From Virgisporangium ochraceum (GTDB lineage: Bacteria > Actinomycetota > Actinomycetes > Mycobacteriales > Micromonosporaceae), in NCBI RefSeq assembly GCF_016863655.1, contig NZ_BOPH01000082.1:1-64000 (forward strand): a stretch of 64,000 nucleotides of DNA, in the 5' to 3' direction. The notes beneath the pieces are model-generated. The model worked only from the letters and a program-made list of their open reading frames with translations. It had not been told where the DNA came from and ran no database searches. The translations under genes were made by a program, and so were the position numbers. Below, in pieces: positions 42,275-50,800 of this stretch (its first letter is position 1; each line of letters begins with the position of its first letter).

Positions 42275-45200
42275 CCACGTCGATCGATCAGGTGGTTCAC
42301 CGGCTGGAGGCGGGGGAGTCCGTCGAGGCGATCAGGCGCTCGTCCCTTCCGCGTGCGCTCCAGCGGCTGCTACGGGCCTGTGCGCTCGCTTATGTGTTCA
42401 CCGAGACGCAGTTCGAATCGGCACTGCGGCAGCACGGTGGCCCGGATGCCCCCGATCTGGCGGCTCTGCTCGCGGACGGGCTGATCGAGATCGCCGTCGA
42501 CCGACCGCCATTGTTCCGCGTTCCGGCGGTCGACCGGACGGCGTACGTGCGGGCCTGGTTGGCGGGGAGCGGGTCCGACCGGTCGCCCGAGGATGTCATC
42601 GCACTGGAGCGGCGGCTGGCGGCCTCCTGGGACGGTGCCGGCAACCGACTCGAGACGTTGCGACACCTCCTGCTCTCCGACCCTGATCGGGCCGCATCGA
42701 TGTTCGAGTCGATGTTCGTCGAGGCCGACGGTCTCCGCGACTTCGCCTGGTGCCAGGACCTGGTCGACGTGCTCAGCGACCCGGACCGGACGCCATCGGC
42801 CGGAGACGATCTCGCGGCCCTGGGTCTCGACCGGAAGGGCTACCTGCGGTGCCGGTCGTACTGGGCGGCCGACTACGCGCGGTCCGCGCAGTTCCTCGAA
42901 CTCCCGCGGTTCCGCGAACACGCCGAGGCGCTGCTGTCCGGGTCGGGCCCGCGGGTGTGGCAAATGTACGCCCCCGGCGGAGCGGGCAAGACGACGCAGC
43001 TGCGGTGGCTGATAGCCCGGTACTGCGTGCCACGACCCAGGGACGTCCCCTGCGCGCGGATCGACTTCGACGTCGTCGATCCGGTCAACGCGGCGCGGCA
43101 CCCGTGGCTGCTGCTCCTGGAGATCGCCGGCCAGATCGGAAGACGCCTTCCGCCCCGAACCTTCGGGGCGCTCGACCGGTACGCGCCGTACCGCGGCCTG
43201 CTGAGCCGCCGCCCGTCGGACCTGGTCCGCGACGTCGCGCGAAGTCTGGACAGCCTCGATCTCGACGCGGTCGAACGCGAGGTCGTCGAGACGTTTGTGA
43301 CCCGGTTCGATCTGGCGCTCAAGAAGCGTCCCACGCTGGTGGTCCTCGACACGACCGAGGAGCTGGTCCTCCGCGGGGAGTCCGGGGTCGCCGCGCTGCT
43401 GCGGATGCTCGGGGGCGTTCTCGCCCGGTGCCAGAGCCTGCGGCTGATCCTCGCCGGACGCTTCGACCTGCGGGAGAAGGCGCCGGGCGCCTGGGCGGAA
43501 CTCGGCGCTGTCCGGCACGTGCGGGTGCGGCGGTTCACGGCGCGGCAGTCCGACGCCTACCTCGGCGGGTTGCGTGGCATAGGTGATGCCGACCTCCGCT
43601 CCGCGATTGTCGAGCGGGCCCACGGACTGCCGTTCGCACTCGCGGCGTTCGCGGACGCCGTCGACCTCGATCCCGCCTTCACCGCCGACGACGCGCGTAC
43701 GTCCGTCGAACCGAATGTCAGGTACCTGATCGAGCGGGTCGTCCAGCGTATCGACGACCGGGACGTCCGGTGGCTGCTCCGGTACGGGGTGGTGCCGCGG
43801 CGGCTGCGTTACGACGACGTCAGGTCGGTGATAGGTTTGTTCCTGGCCCGCGGCATGCGTGGGCCGGGCGAGGGCGACGATCCGCGAACGGACCGGCACT
43901 ACCTCAGCGGCGGTGACGAGGTCTTCCCGTTCGCTGGAGCACCGGACGGAAAGCGGTTGCGTGACGCGTGGCACCGGCTGATCGCGTATGCCGGCCGGTC
44001 GTCGTGGGTGTCCCGGGCCGACGACGACGGATCCAGCGTGACCTTCCTACCGGAGGTGCTCGCGCCGATGCGGCAGCTCATCTCCGCTAGACCCGTCTAC
44101 GTCCAGTTGCACCGGGCCTTCGCCAACCACTACGAGAACCTCGCCGGGGGCGATCCCGACCTGAGCCTGTGGTACACGCGCGAAGCGCTCTACCACCGGT
44201 TCCAGTCGGCGGACCCTCTGGCGTACCAGCTATGGCACGGTGCGATCGGGCAGGCCCGGGATTCCGGCCGGTACGACGACGTACGCGCGCTCGCCGAGGA
44301 GGTGCTCGGTCCGGAGTATCTGGACGGCGGTCGGCCGCGGCAGGGACTGCTCGGACGTCCGTTGATCACCGACGCGATCGTCGCCGAGGCTTACGGGCAC
44401 CTCGCCTACGCCACGTTCCGTTCCGCCCAGCGGGAGAACGCGGGGGCGTCGGATCCACTGTGGACGGAGGTGCTGCACCGGCTCGACCACGCGGAGGAGA
44501 TCCGGAGGCGGTCGCGGAACGTGCCACCGGCGACCGGTCGGGAAATGGCCATCCGCGCGGCTCACGCGCGGGCGGACGGGGCGGCCGCCGAGGCACTGGA
44601 GATGCTGCGGTCGGGGGTCGCTGACGCCGGCGTCGACGAGCGGGTGGACCTGCTGCGGATTCTCGGCGACTGCCAGGCCGACACGGGCGATCCGGCCGCT
44701 GTCGGCACCTACGGGGCAGCGTTCACCGACGCCGAGGCGTCGGGCCGCTGGGACCAGTGCGTGGACATCGCGCTCGCGGCGGCCTCCGAACGGCAGCGGC
44801 ACGGGCGGCTGGACGAGGCGCTGCGCTGGTGTGCCGCCGCGGAACAGACCGGCGACAGGATTCCGGGCGCGCCGGTGATGACGCTGCTGTCCCGAGCCGC
44901 ACTGCTGATGCGCTGCTACGAGCCGGCGGCGGCGAAGAACGTTCTGCGCGGGCTCGACGGAGCGACGGTGACGCAGCGCGCCGAGGCGGCCGTCCTGACC
45001 GCGCGGGCCGATCTTCTCCTGGGCCGGGCGAACTCCGCCCTCGAACGCCTCCATGAGGCGCTGGACGCCGCCGGACGGATTCCGGACCTCGGCCGGTACC
45101 GCCTGCTGGCCCGGATCCATCAGCTTCGTGGCGTCACCTACGGCGAGCTGCTCGCACTCGACGAGGCGGAGGTGAGTTTCCAGAAGGCCACGGGCCTGTG

Positions 45201-47253
45201 GCGGGAGCTGGGATTCCTCGGCGGGCACCCGGAAACGGCGTATCTGCACGTCCGATTCCTGATCCGCGACGTCGGCGACCTCGCCGACGCGTCCAGGAAG
45301 CTGGCCGCGATGCCCGAGCCGGTCGGCGACCTCCGTGTGCGGACCGCCCTGATCACCCGGGAGCTGGCGGTGGCCCGGCACGAGCCGGTGGATCCGGACG
45401 ACCGGCTGAACGGGCTGTCGCCGGTGCTGTCGGCTCTCGCGGCGGCACAGCGGCTCACCGAGCCACGGTCGGACGTCGCCGCCGACGTGGACGTCCTCCA
45501 GACGATGGTCGGGCAGATCCAGCCGCCCCAGGCGCGCCTGGTCGTCCTTGCCGAACTGCGCCGTCGGGCCGACCGGGCGGCCCCCTTCGCCGGTTTGCGG
45601 TCGGCCTTCAGCGGGGTCCTCGGCGCCGACGTCGATCCGGACGACGGGGCACTGCACCGCAGCCTGCTCGCGGAGCTCGAACGGCTGGCCGGACAGCCGA
45701 CGGCCGCGCACGACGCGCTCGCCAACGCCCGTGAACGCCTGAACGTCGCCATGCGGCGCGACCGGGCGCTCGCCGTCTGGCGGGAGATGCAGGCCCGCGC
45801 CCGGTTGGGTGAGGACATCCGGCCGGCCGACGTCGAGGTGCTCGACCGGTCGCGACCGTACCGGTCCCCGCTGCTCCATGCCGCCGGACTGCTCCTGGTG
45901 GCGTCGTCGCCGTCAGTCGATCCCGAGGCGGCGCGGGTGATGCTCCTCCGGGCGGCGCACGGTGCCCGGTCGGTGCGTCGGCCGTCGTTGTGGTCGGCCC
46001 GGATCCTGCAGCGCTACTCGGAGGTCACCGGTGATCCCGCGGGTCGGGCGGAAGCGGACCGGGTCTTCCAGGTACTCGGGCATCCGTCGTACCGGGGCCA
46101 CGGCGCGCACCCGCCGGTGCTGCCGGACCGGGCGGATGAGGCCCGGCTGCTGCTGCGCATGCCGGAGGAACTGCACGCCCTCGACCTGCCCGCGACGGCC
46201 CGGGAACTGTTCCGCGACTGGCGGGCGGTGGCCGGGGCGATGCGTGAGCACCTGCGGCCCGGCCGCGGTTGGCGGCGCGGGATCACCACATTGCGGCTGG
46301 AGTCGAGCAGCGCCGAGGTACACGCGATGCCCTGGGAACTGGCACTCGACCCGGGCGTGGACCCGGTCGCCTACCGCTGCCTGCCCGACGCCGGGGAGGC
46401 GTACGACGTGGGCTGGGTCCAGGAGCGTCTGAACCGGGCGTTCGACGCGGGCCTGAGGGCCGACGGCGTACCCGGTCCCCGCACCATGTTCGCGTTGAGC
46501 AAGGTCCAGCCCGACAGCGGTGGGAGCCGTCCGCTCGTGCACGCCGAGACCCGGGACAGGCTGGGGGGCGTGGCCCGCCGGTCGCGGTCGGGCCGGCCGG
46601 GCGTCGTCATCGTCGGGCTGGGGCGGGGCCACGGACCGGGCGGCTCGCTCTCGGACGGGTGGGGGGTCGACGTGGCCGAACCGTACGAGCGGGCCGGCTT
46701 CGCGGTGCGGATCGCGGCCACGGCGGATGCGTTCGGCACATGCGCCGTTCCGGCCCGACCGGGCTCCGTCCTGCACATCAGCGCCCGGCTCGCGCGGACC
46801 GGAGGCATGCCCTACTTCGACCTGTCCGGGCACGGGCGGGCGGGTCGGTTGGCCTCGACGTCGTCCGGCGGGGACCTGCACGTGAAGGACATCGCCGCCT
46901 GGCTGCGCGGCGGCGACCGGGCGGCCCCGGCACCGCTGGTTGTGCTCGACCCGCCGTTCCCCGGTTCACCCGCCGACGTACCCGGCCAGCTGCTCCTTCG
47001 GAACATGTTCGCCGCCCTGCTGTTCGCCGAGGAGGTCGCACCGGTGATCCTGGGGACCGGCCTGACCGTTGCCGGGTCCTGGGACGTGTCCCGCCTGATG
47101 GTCGAGGCGCTGTCCGCCGGATGGCCGCTGGCATCCCTGGTCCGCCGGCTCAGGGGGGCCCGAATGTCGGCGAACACGAACTGGCAGACCGAACCGGACC
47201 GCATCGCGGCGCGCGCCACCGCGGTCTTCGCGGCTCCGTCGGCGTTCGCGTGA
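42271..47253 (+). CDS. STAND NTPase with TPR array and degenerate C-terminal CHAT domain
   Basis: A 1660-residue sensor-type protein from ATG 42271. An N-terminal helical region (1-200) precedes the NTPase: Walker A MYAPGGAGKTTQLR with Lys240 and Walker B PTLVVLDTTEEL near 360. A winged-helix-like part and a long array of TPR-like helix pairs (about 600-1300) follow. The C-terminal 330 residues resemble a CHAT fold: AVPARPGSVLHISARLARTG at His1502 and PAPLVVLDPPFPGSP near 1558. The His-Gly and Cys positions of the dyad are lost. Inserted at about 1380-1412 is a peptidoglycan-binding-like segment (WVQERLNRAFDAGLRADGV). It probably recognises a trigger and controls the active protease. Confidence 0.82.
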   Translation: MTTSIDQVVHRLEAGESVEAIRRSSLPRALQRLLRACALAYVFTETQFESALRQHGGPDAPDLAALLADGLIEIAVDRPPLFRVPAVDRTAYVRAWLAGSGSDRSPEDVIALERRLAASWDGAGNRLETLRHLLLSDPDRAASMFESMFVEADGLRDFAWCQDLVDVLSDPDRTPSAGDDLAALGLDRKGYLRCRSYWAADYARSAQFLELPRFREHAEALLSGSGPRVWQMYAPGGAGKTTQLRWLIARYCVPRPRDVPCARIDFDVVDPVNAARHPWLLLLEIAGQIGRRLPPRTFGALDRYAPYRGLLSRRPSDLVRDVARSLDSLDLDAVEREVVETFVTRFDLALKKRPTLVVLDTTEELVLRGESGVAALLRMLGGVLARCQSLRLILAGRFDLREKAPGAWAELGAVRHVRVRRFTARQSDAYLGGLRGIGDADLRSAIVERAHGLPFALAAFADAVDLDPAFTADDARTSVEPNVRYLIERVVQRIDDRDVRWLLRYGVVPRRLRYDDVRSVIGLFLARGMRGPGEGDDPRTDRHYLSGGDEVFPFAGAPDGKRLRDAWHRLIAYAGRSSWVSRADDDGSSVTFLPEVLAPMRQLISARPVYVQLHRAFANHYENLAGGDPDLSLWYTREALYHRFQSADPLAYQLWHGAIGQARDSGRYDDVRALAEEVLGPEYLDGGRPRQGLLGRPLITDAIVAEAYGHLAYATFRSAQRENAGASDPLWTEVLHRLDHAEEIRRRSRNVPPATGREMAIRAAHARADGAAAEALEMLRSGVADAGVDERVDLLRILGDCQADTGDPAAVGTYGAAFTDAEASGRWDQCVDIALAAASERQRHGRLDEALRWCAAAEQTGDRIPGAPVMTLLSRAALLMRCYEPAAAKNVLRGLDGATVTQRAEAAVLTARADLLLGRANSALERLHEALDAAGRIPDLGRYRLLARIHQLRGVTYGELLALDEAEVSFQKATGLWRELGFLGGHPETAYLHVRFLIRDVGDLADASRKLAAMPEPVGDLRVRTALITRELAVARHEPVDPDDRLNGLSPVLSALAAAQRLTEPRSDVAADVDVLQTMVGQIQPPQARLVVLAELRRRADRAAPFAGLRSAFSGVLGADVDPDDGALHRSLLAELERLAGQPTAAHDALANARERLNVAMRRDRALAVWREMQARARLGEDIRPADVEVLDRSRPYRSPLLHAAGLLLVASSPSVDPEAARVMLLRAAHGARSVRRPSLWSARILQRYSEVTGDPAGRAEADRVFQVLGHPSYRGHGAHPPVLPDRADEARLLLRMPEELHALDLPATARELFRDWRAVAGAMREHLRPGRGWRRGITTLRLESSSAEVHAMPWELALDPGVDPVAYRCLPDAGEAYDVGWVQERLNRAFDAGLRADGVPGPRTMFALSKVQPDSGGSRPLVHAETRDRLGGVARRSRSGRPGVVIVGLGRGHGPGGSLSDGWGVDVAEPYERAGFAVRIAATADAFGTCAVPARPGSVLHISARLARTGGMPYFDLSGHGRAGRLASTSSGGDLHVKDIAAWLRGGDRAAPAPLVVLDPPFPGSPADVPGQLLLRNMFAALLFAEEVAPVILGTGLTVAGSWDVSRLMVEALSAGWPLASLVRRLRGARMSANTNWQTEPDRIAARATAVFAAPSAFA

Positions 47254-48569
47254 GCACCGCCGACGCCCGTCGGACGGCCCGCGACCGTCACCTGATCGCG
47301 AGCCTGCGCGTAGACCTGACCGCCTGGAGGGAGGCGGTGGAACCGGGCGGGCCGATCGAGAAGCACCGGAGCCAGGTCACCAGCATCACCACCCGGCTGC
47401 TGGCCGGCGTGGACCGGTTGGAGCACTGGGCGGCGTGCGGCGACCCGCCCGCCGGCGTCCAGGTGGCGGACCTCGTCCTCGACCTGCACCACGTGTGGGA
47501 CTTCTTCCGGGCGAAGCTGGTACTGCGCTACGTCGACGCCTACCGCGACTTCCTCGACGCGGCCGACGAACTGGCGTGGGCCTGCTACCGGCCGGCGGTG
47601 GAAGCCGTCGTGCGCGACGACGTCCGGCTTGACGAGCCTCCGCTGGTCTTCTTCTACCGGTCGGCCGTGCCGTTCGCGATCGCCCGGGGCAGCGACTTCG
47701 CGGACATGCTGCCCCGTGGGGGTCTGAGTACGCGGGCGGGCTCGTCGGCGGCCGCGGACCTGCCGTTCCCGGTCATCGGTGTGCCCTGGCACCTGCCCGG
47801 GCATCCGCCCGCCATGCTCGCGATCGCGCACGAGGTCGGTCACCACATCGAGGACGACGTGGGGCTGACGGCGGAGCTGACGGCCCGGCTCGACCGGTCC
47901 GGCGTCGACACACGCTGGTCCCGTTGGGTCGGCGAGGTGTTCGCCGATCTCTGCGCCGGCGTGGCCTGCGGGCCGCCCTACCTGTGGACGCTCGCCGACG
48001 CGCTCGCCGGAACCGACGGCGACGGCGCGGGTGCGGGGCTGTACCCGCCGGCCCGGTTGCGGGTGCTGCTGTGCCGGGAGGTCGTCGAGCGCGCCGGCTT
48101 CACCGACGTGCCGTCGACGGCAGCGCTCCCGCCAGGACCGTCCGGCCCCCTGGACGTGGAGGTGGAGGCGGTCGTCACCGCGCTGACCGGGGATCCGTAC
48201 CCCCACCTGGGCGACGCGACACTGATCAGCGTCCTGCGACCGGGGCGTGCGTGCCAGTTGACGGACAGCATCGACCGGTTCCGCCGAGGGCTCGCGATCG
48301 ACACCAGCGACGTCCGGCTCGTAGCCGCGGCGGCGGCCGGGGTGTTCGCCGCCGATCCGGACCGGTACGACGACGCGGCGGTGGGCGAGCGGATGATCCG
48401 CGAGATCCTGCGCCGGCGTCCGTCCGGGTTACGCCGGTCGGAGCCGGGGGACGACCGGTTGCGTCGCGAACGCGACGAGGCGGCGGGCCGTTCCCTCCTC
48501 GACCGTCTCGCCGCGAACAGGCGGTCAGACTCGGCCGGGCGGTCCGGCGCCGTCGTTCGTGTCCCGTGA
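47250..48569 (+). CDS. zinc metallopeptidase of the CHAT operon
   Basis: A 439-residue protein from GTG 47250, overlapping the STAND stop (GTGA). The zinc site is AIAHEVGHHIED (His194, Glu195, His198) with a third ligand probably Glu229 in WVGEVFADLCAG, a gluzincin arrangement. There is no signal peptide, so it acts in the cytosol. It is the last gene of the operon and may be a second, downstream protease or the executioner. Its 3' end overlaps the convergent NuoB-like gene by 45 bases. Confidence 0.8.
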   Translation: MSTADARRTARDRHLIASLRVDLTAWREAVEPGGPIEKHRSQVTSITTRLLAGVDRLEHWAACGDPPAGVQVADLVLDLHHVWDFFRAKLVLRYVDAYRDFLDAADELAWACYRPAVEAVVRDDVRLDEPPLVFFYRSAVPFAIARGSDFADMLPRGGLSTRAGSSAAADLPFPVIGVPWHLPGHPPAMLAIAHEVGHHIEDDVGLTAELTARLDRSGVDTRWSRWVGEVFADLCAGVACGPPYLWTLADALAGTDGDGAGAGLYPPARLRVLLCREVVERAGFTDVPSTAALPPGPSGPLDVEVEAVVTALTGDPYPHLGDATLISVLRPGRACQLTDSIDRFRRGLAIDTSDVRLVAAAAAGVFAADPDRYDDAAVGERMIREILRRRPSGLRRSEPGDDRLRRERDEAAGRSLLDRLAANRRSDSAGRSGAVVRVP

Positions 48570-49103
48570 CCGGGCCGATCGACGCGAGCGGACCACGGAG
48601 AGCAGGCCCTCGACGATGTCCGCCGGTTCCGGCGGGTCCCCGGGGACGTGTGCGGCGATGGCGGCGATCATCTCGGGCGGCAGGTCGACCGTCGCGTAGG
48701 ACGACTCGTACAACCGGGTGACCTTCTCGGTGACCGCGTCGGAATGCCGGTGCAGACGGGCGAAATCGGCGAAGTCGCCGACCGTGATGATTGTCCGGGG
48801 CGCCGTCATCACCTCGAACGCCTGCCGTACCGCACCGAGCATGTTGTACGTGAGCGGCCCGGTCAGCAGCAGGAGGTCCGCGTGTCGCGGGGAGGCGACG
48901 AAGCGGATGCCGTACTGGCCCACGTCGAAGATCGGATTGCCGAGCGCCACGAGTTCCGACTCGACCGCATTGCTCGATCCGCCGTCGAGATGGCGGATGA
49001 AGACGGAGGTCCTCACCGCCCGCCGGGACGTCTCGACGTACGAGGGCCGGCGCAGCAGTCCGGCGACGGTCCGTAGCCAGTTGGAGCGCATGGGCCACCT
49101 CAC
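48525..49103 (-). CDS. NuoB/HyfI-like small subunit without any cysteine
   Basis: A 192-residue protein from GTG 49103 (GTGA overlap with the large subunit gene; ATG 49091 is an alternative). It aligns along the small subunit of complex-I-like enzymes: RHLDGGSSNAVESE, then GIRFVASPRHADLLLLTGPL and TIITVGDFADF. The four ligands of the N2 4Fe-4S cluster are gone: the CNGC motif is Ser44-Asn-Ala-Val47 and the GDC cysteine is Phe111; the chain contains no cysteine at all. It may retain a structural role only. Last gene of the leftward operon. Confidence 0.82.
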   Translation of the reverse strand: MRWPMRSNWLRTVAGLLRRPSYVETSRRAVRTSVFIRHLDGGSSNAVESELVALGNPIFDVGQYGIRFVASPRHADLLLLTGPLTYNMLGAVRQAFEVMTAPRTIITVGDFADFARLHRHSDAVTEKVTRLYESSYATVDLPPEMIAAIAAHVPGDPPEPADIVEGLLSVVRSRRSARSRDTNDGAGPPGRV

Positions 49104-50800
49104 AGGTCGTTGCCGGCGTAGGACAGGTTGAAGCTCTTGTTCACGAGCGGGAAGTCGGCCACCATCGTCTCCACGGACCGCCCGTGCTCGACCCGCGGGC
49201 GCACCGACTCGGTAAGAGCCGGCCAGTTCACGATCGACGGATCGCGGATCTTGCAGCGGTAGATGCGTGTCATCTTGTCCTGCATCAGCCAGTACACGAC
49301 GTCGCCCCGGAACCCCTCGGCGTACCCCACCGCGAACGTGTAGTTGTTCTCCGGCAGGACCTTCGGCTGGTCCAGCAGCCGGAGGCGTTCCCGTTTCCGT
49401 AGCCCGCCCCAGAGCTGGAGGATTCGCCGGATGATCGCGTGGGACTCGTTGACCTCCTCCACCCGGGTGAGGAACCGCGCGTAGACATCGCCGGCCTCCG
49501 CCTCGGCGCGGTCGGTGCGCCGCGACTCGTTGGTCCGGTCACGTCCGAGGCCGCGGTCGTCGTACACCCCGTACGGATGGTCCCATCGGCAGTCGCGGGG
49601 CACGCCCGAGGCACGTGCGACCAGACCGGTGACGCCGAGCCTGACCGCCTGGTCCCGCGTGAGCTGGCCGACGCCGATCGTGCGGGCGCGGAATGCGACC
49701 CGCCCCTGGAGCCGCTTCGCGATGGCGTAGAACCGGCCGAGCGAGTCGTCGAGGGTCTCCCGTATGTCCCTGACGTCGAGCTCTCCGGGTAGGACGACAC
49801 CACCGGGACGGTTGACCCGCCGCAGATACCGGTGGCCTGCGATGCGTTTGTTCAGGCGGAGCAACTGTTCACGGACGATCGACAGCCGTGCCGCGTACGG
49901 GCCGAGGGCGACGTCCTCGGCAAGCATGCCGATGTCGGCGACGTGGTTGTGGATGCGTTCGAGTTCGAGGAACAGGCCGCGGATCCGTTCGGCGGCCAGC
50001 GGCGCCGGCCGTTCGGTGAGGGTCTCGGCCGCTCGGCAGTACGCGAGCGAGTGCGCGAACGAGCTGTCACCGGAAGCCTGCTCCGCCAGCCACCAGCCGT
50101 CCAGCAGCGGGACGCCCGACTGGAACAGCCGCTCCAGGCCCCGGTGGGTGTATCCCAGCTGGATTCCGAGTCGATTGACCGCCTCGCCGGCCATCGAGAA
50201 ACGGAACTGTCCGGGTTCGATGATTCCCGCGTGTACCGGGCCGACCGGAAGGATCGGGGCGCCCGGACCGCCGCGGACCGCCGCGGCGGTCCGGTCGTGG
50301 TCGAGAACGTCCTGCCGCAGCCGGCTCGTGGTCTTGTCCCGACGTAGCGGATGTAGGCCCTCTGGGTAGCGGTTGTGCAACCAGGATCCGGTCGCCACGT
50401 CGTGGGACCGCGGACCGTTCGGGCGTAGTCCCAGCATGTCGCAGATCTCGTGCTCGAAGCAGCTCACCACCTCGAACCAGGTATGCAGCGACGGATACGT
50501 CTCGGGCTGCGGTGGCAGCAGAAGGTACTCGACGAGGACGAACAGGTCGGTGGTGGGGTGGGAGAACAGGTAGTAGAGCTTGAAACACCGGTCCTCCAGT
50601 TCGCGTTCGTCGTTTCCGACGAGCGTCACGAGGTAGAACCTCTCGTCGAACAGGTACTGGGCGAGCCATTCCAGCAGTTCTGCGTCGCGGACCTGCACCA
50701 GCACCTGGTCCTCGGAGTGCGAATGCAGCAGCTCGGCACGCTCGGCGAGTGCCTCGGCGAGCCGGTCGCGTACCGCGTCGATGGTGAGGTTCACGGGCAT
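49100..50800 (-). CDS. NuoCD/HyfG-like large subunit lacking NiFe ligands
   Basis: A 566-residue protein. ATG 50800 is inside the end of the preceding gene (10-base overlap). A NuoC-like domain (about 1-160) is followed by a NuoD/hydrogenase-like domain opening GPVHAGIIEPGQFRFSMAGE. Where hydrogenases have the first Cys-x-x-Cys the protein reads ASGDSSFAHS (around 240), and where they have the second it ends SFNLSYAGNDL (Ser560 to Gly563). Both metal motifs are absent, as in energy-converting hydrogenase-related (Ehr) complexes. No hydrogen chemistry is expected. Confidence 0.88.
   Translation of the reverse strand: MPVNLTIDAVRDRLAEALAERAELLHSHSEDQVLVQVRDAELLEWLAQYLFDERFYLVTLVGNDERELEDRCFKLYYLFSHPTTDLFVLVEYLLLPPQPETYPSLHTWFEVVSCFEHEICDMLGLRPNGPRSHDVATGSWLHNRYPEGLHPLRRDKTTSRLRQDVLDHDRTAAAVRGGPGAPILPVGPVHAGIIEPGQFRFSMAGEAVNRLGIQLGYTHRGLERLFQSGVPLLDGWWLAEQASGDSSFAHSLAYCRAAETLTERPAPLAAERIRGLFLELERIHNHVADIGMLAEDVALGPYAARLSIVREQLLRLNKRIAGHRYLRRVNRPGGVVLPGELDVRDIRETLDDSLGRFYAIAKRLQGRVAFRARTIGVGQLTRDQAVRLGVTGLVARASGVPRDCRWDHPYGVYDDRGLGRDRTNESRRTDRAEAEAGDVYARFLTRVEEVNESHAIIRRILQLWGGLRKRERLRLLDQPKVLPENNYTFAVGYAEGFRGDVVYWLMQDKMTRIYRCKIRDPSIVNWPALTESVRPRVEHGRSVETMVADFPLVNKSFNLSYAGNDL

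Noticed and set aside
48525..50800. functional group 4 [NiFe] hydrogenase or NADH dehydrogenase
   Set aside because: All metal and Fe-S ligand cysteines of the catalytic subunits are absent and no ferredoxin or flavin subunit is present.
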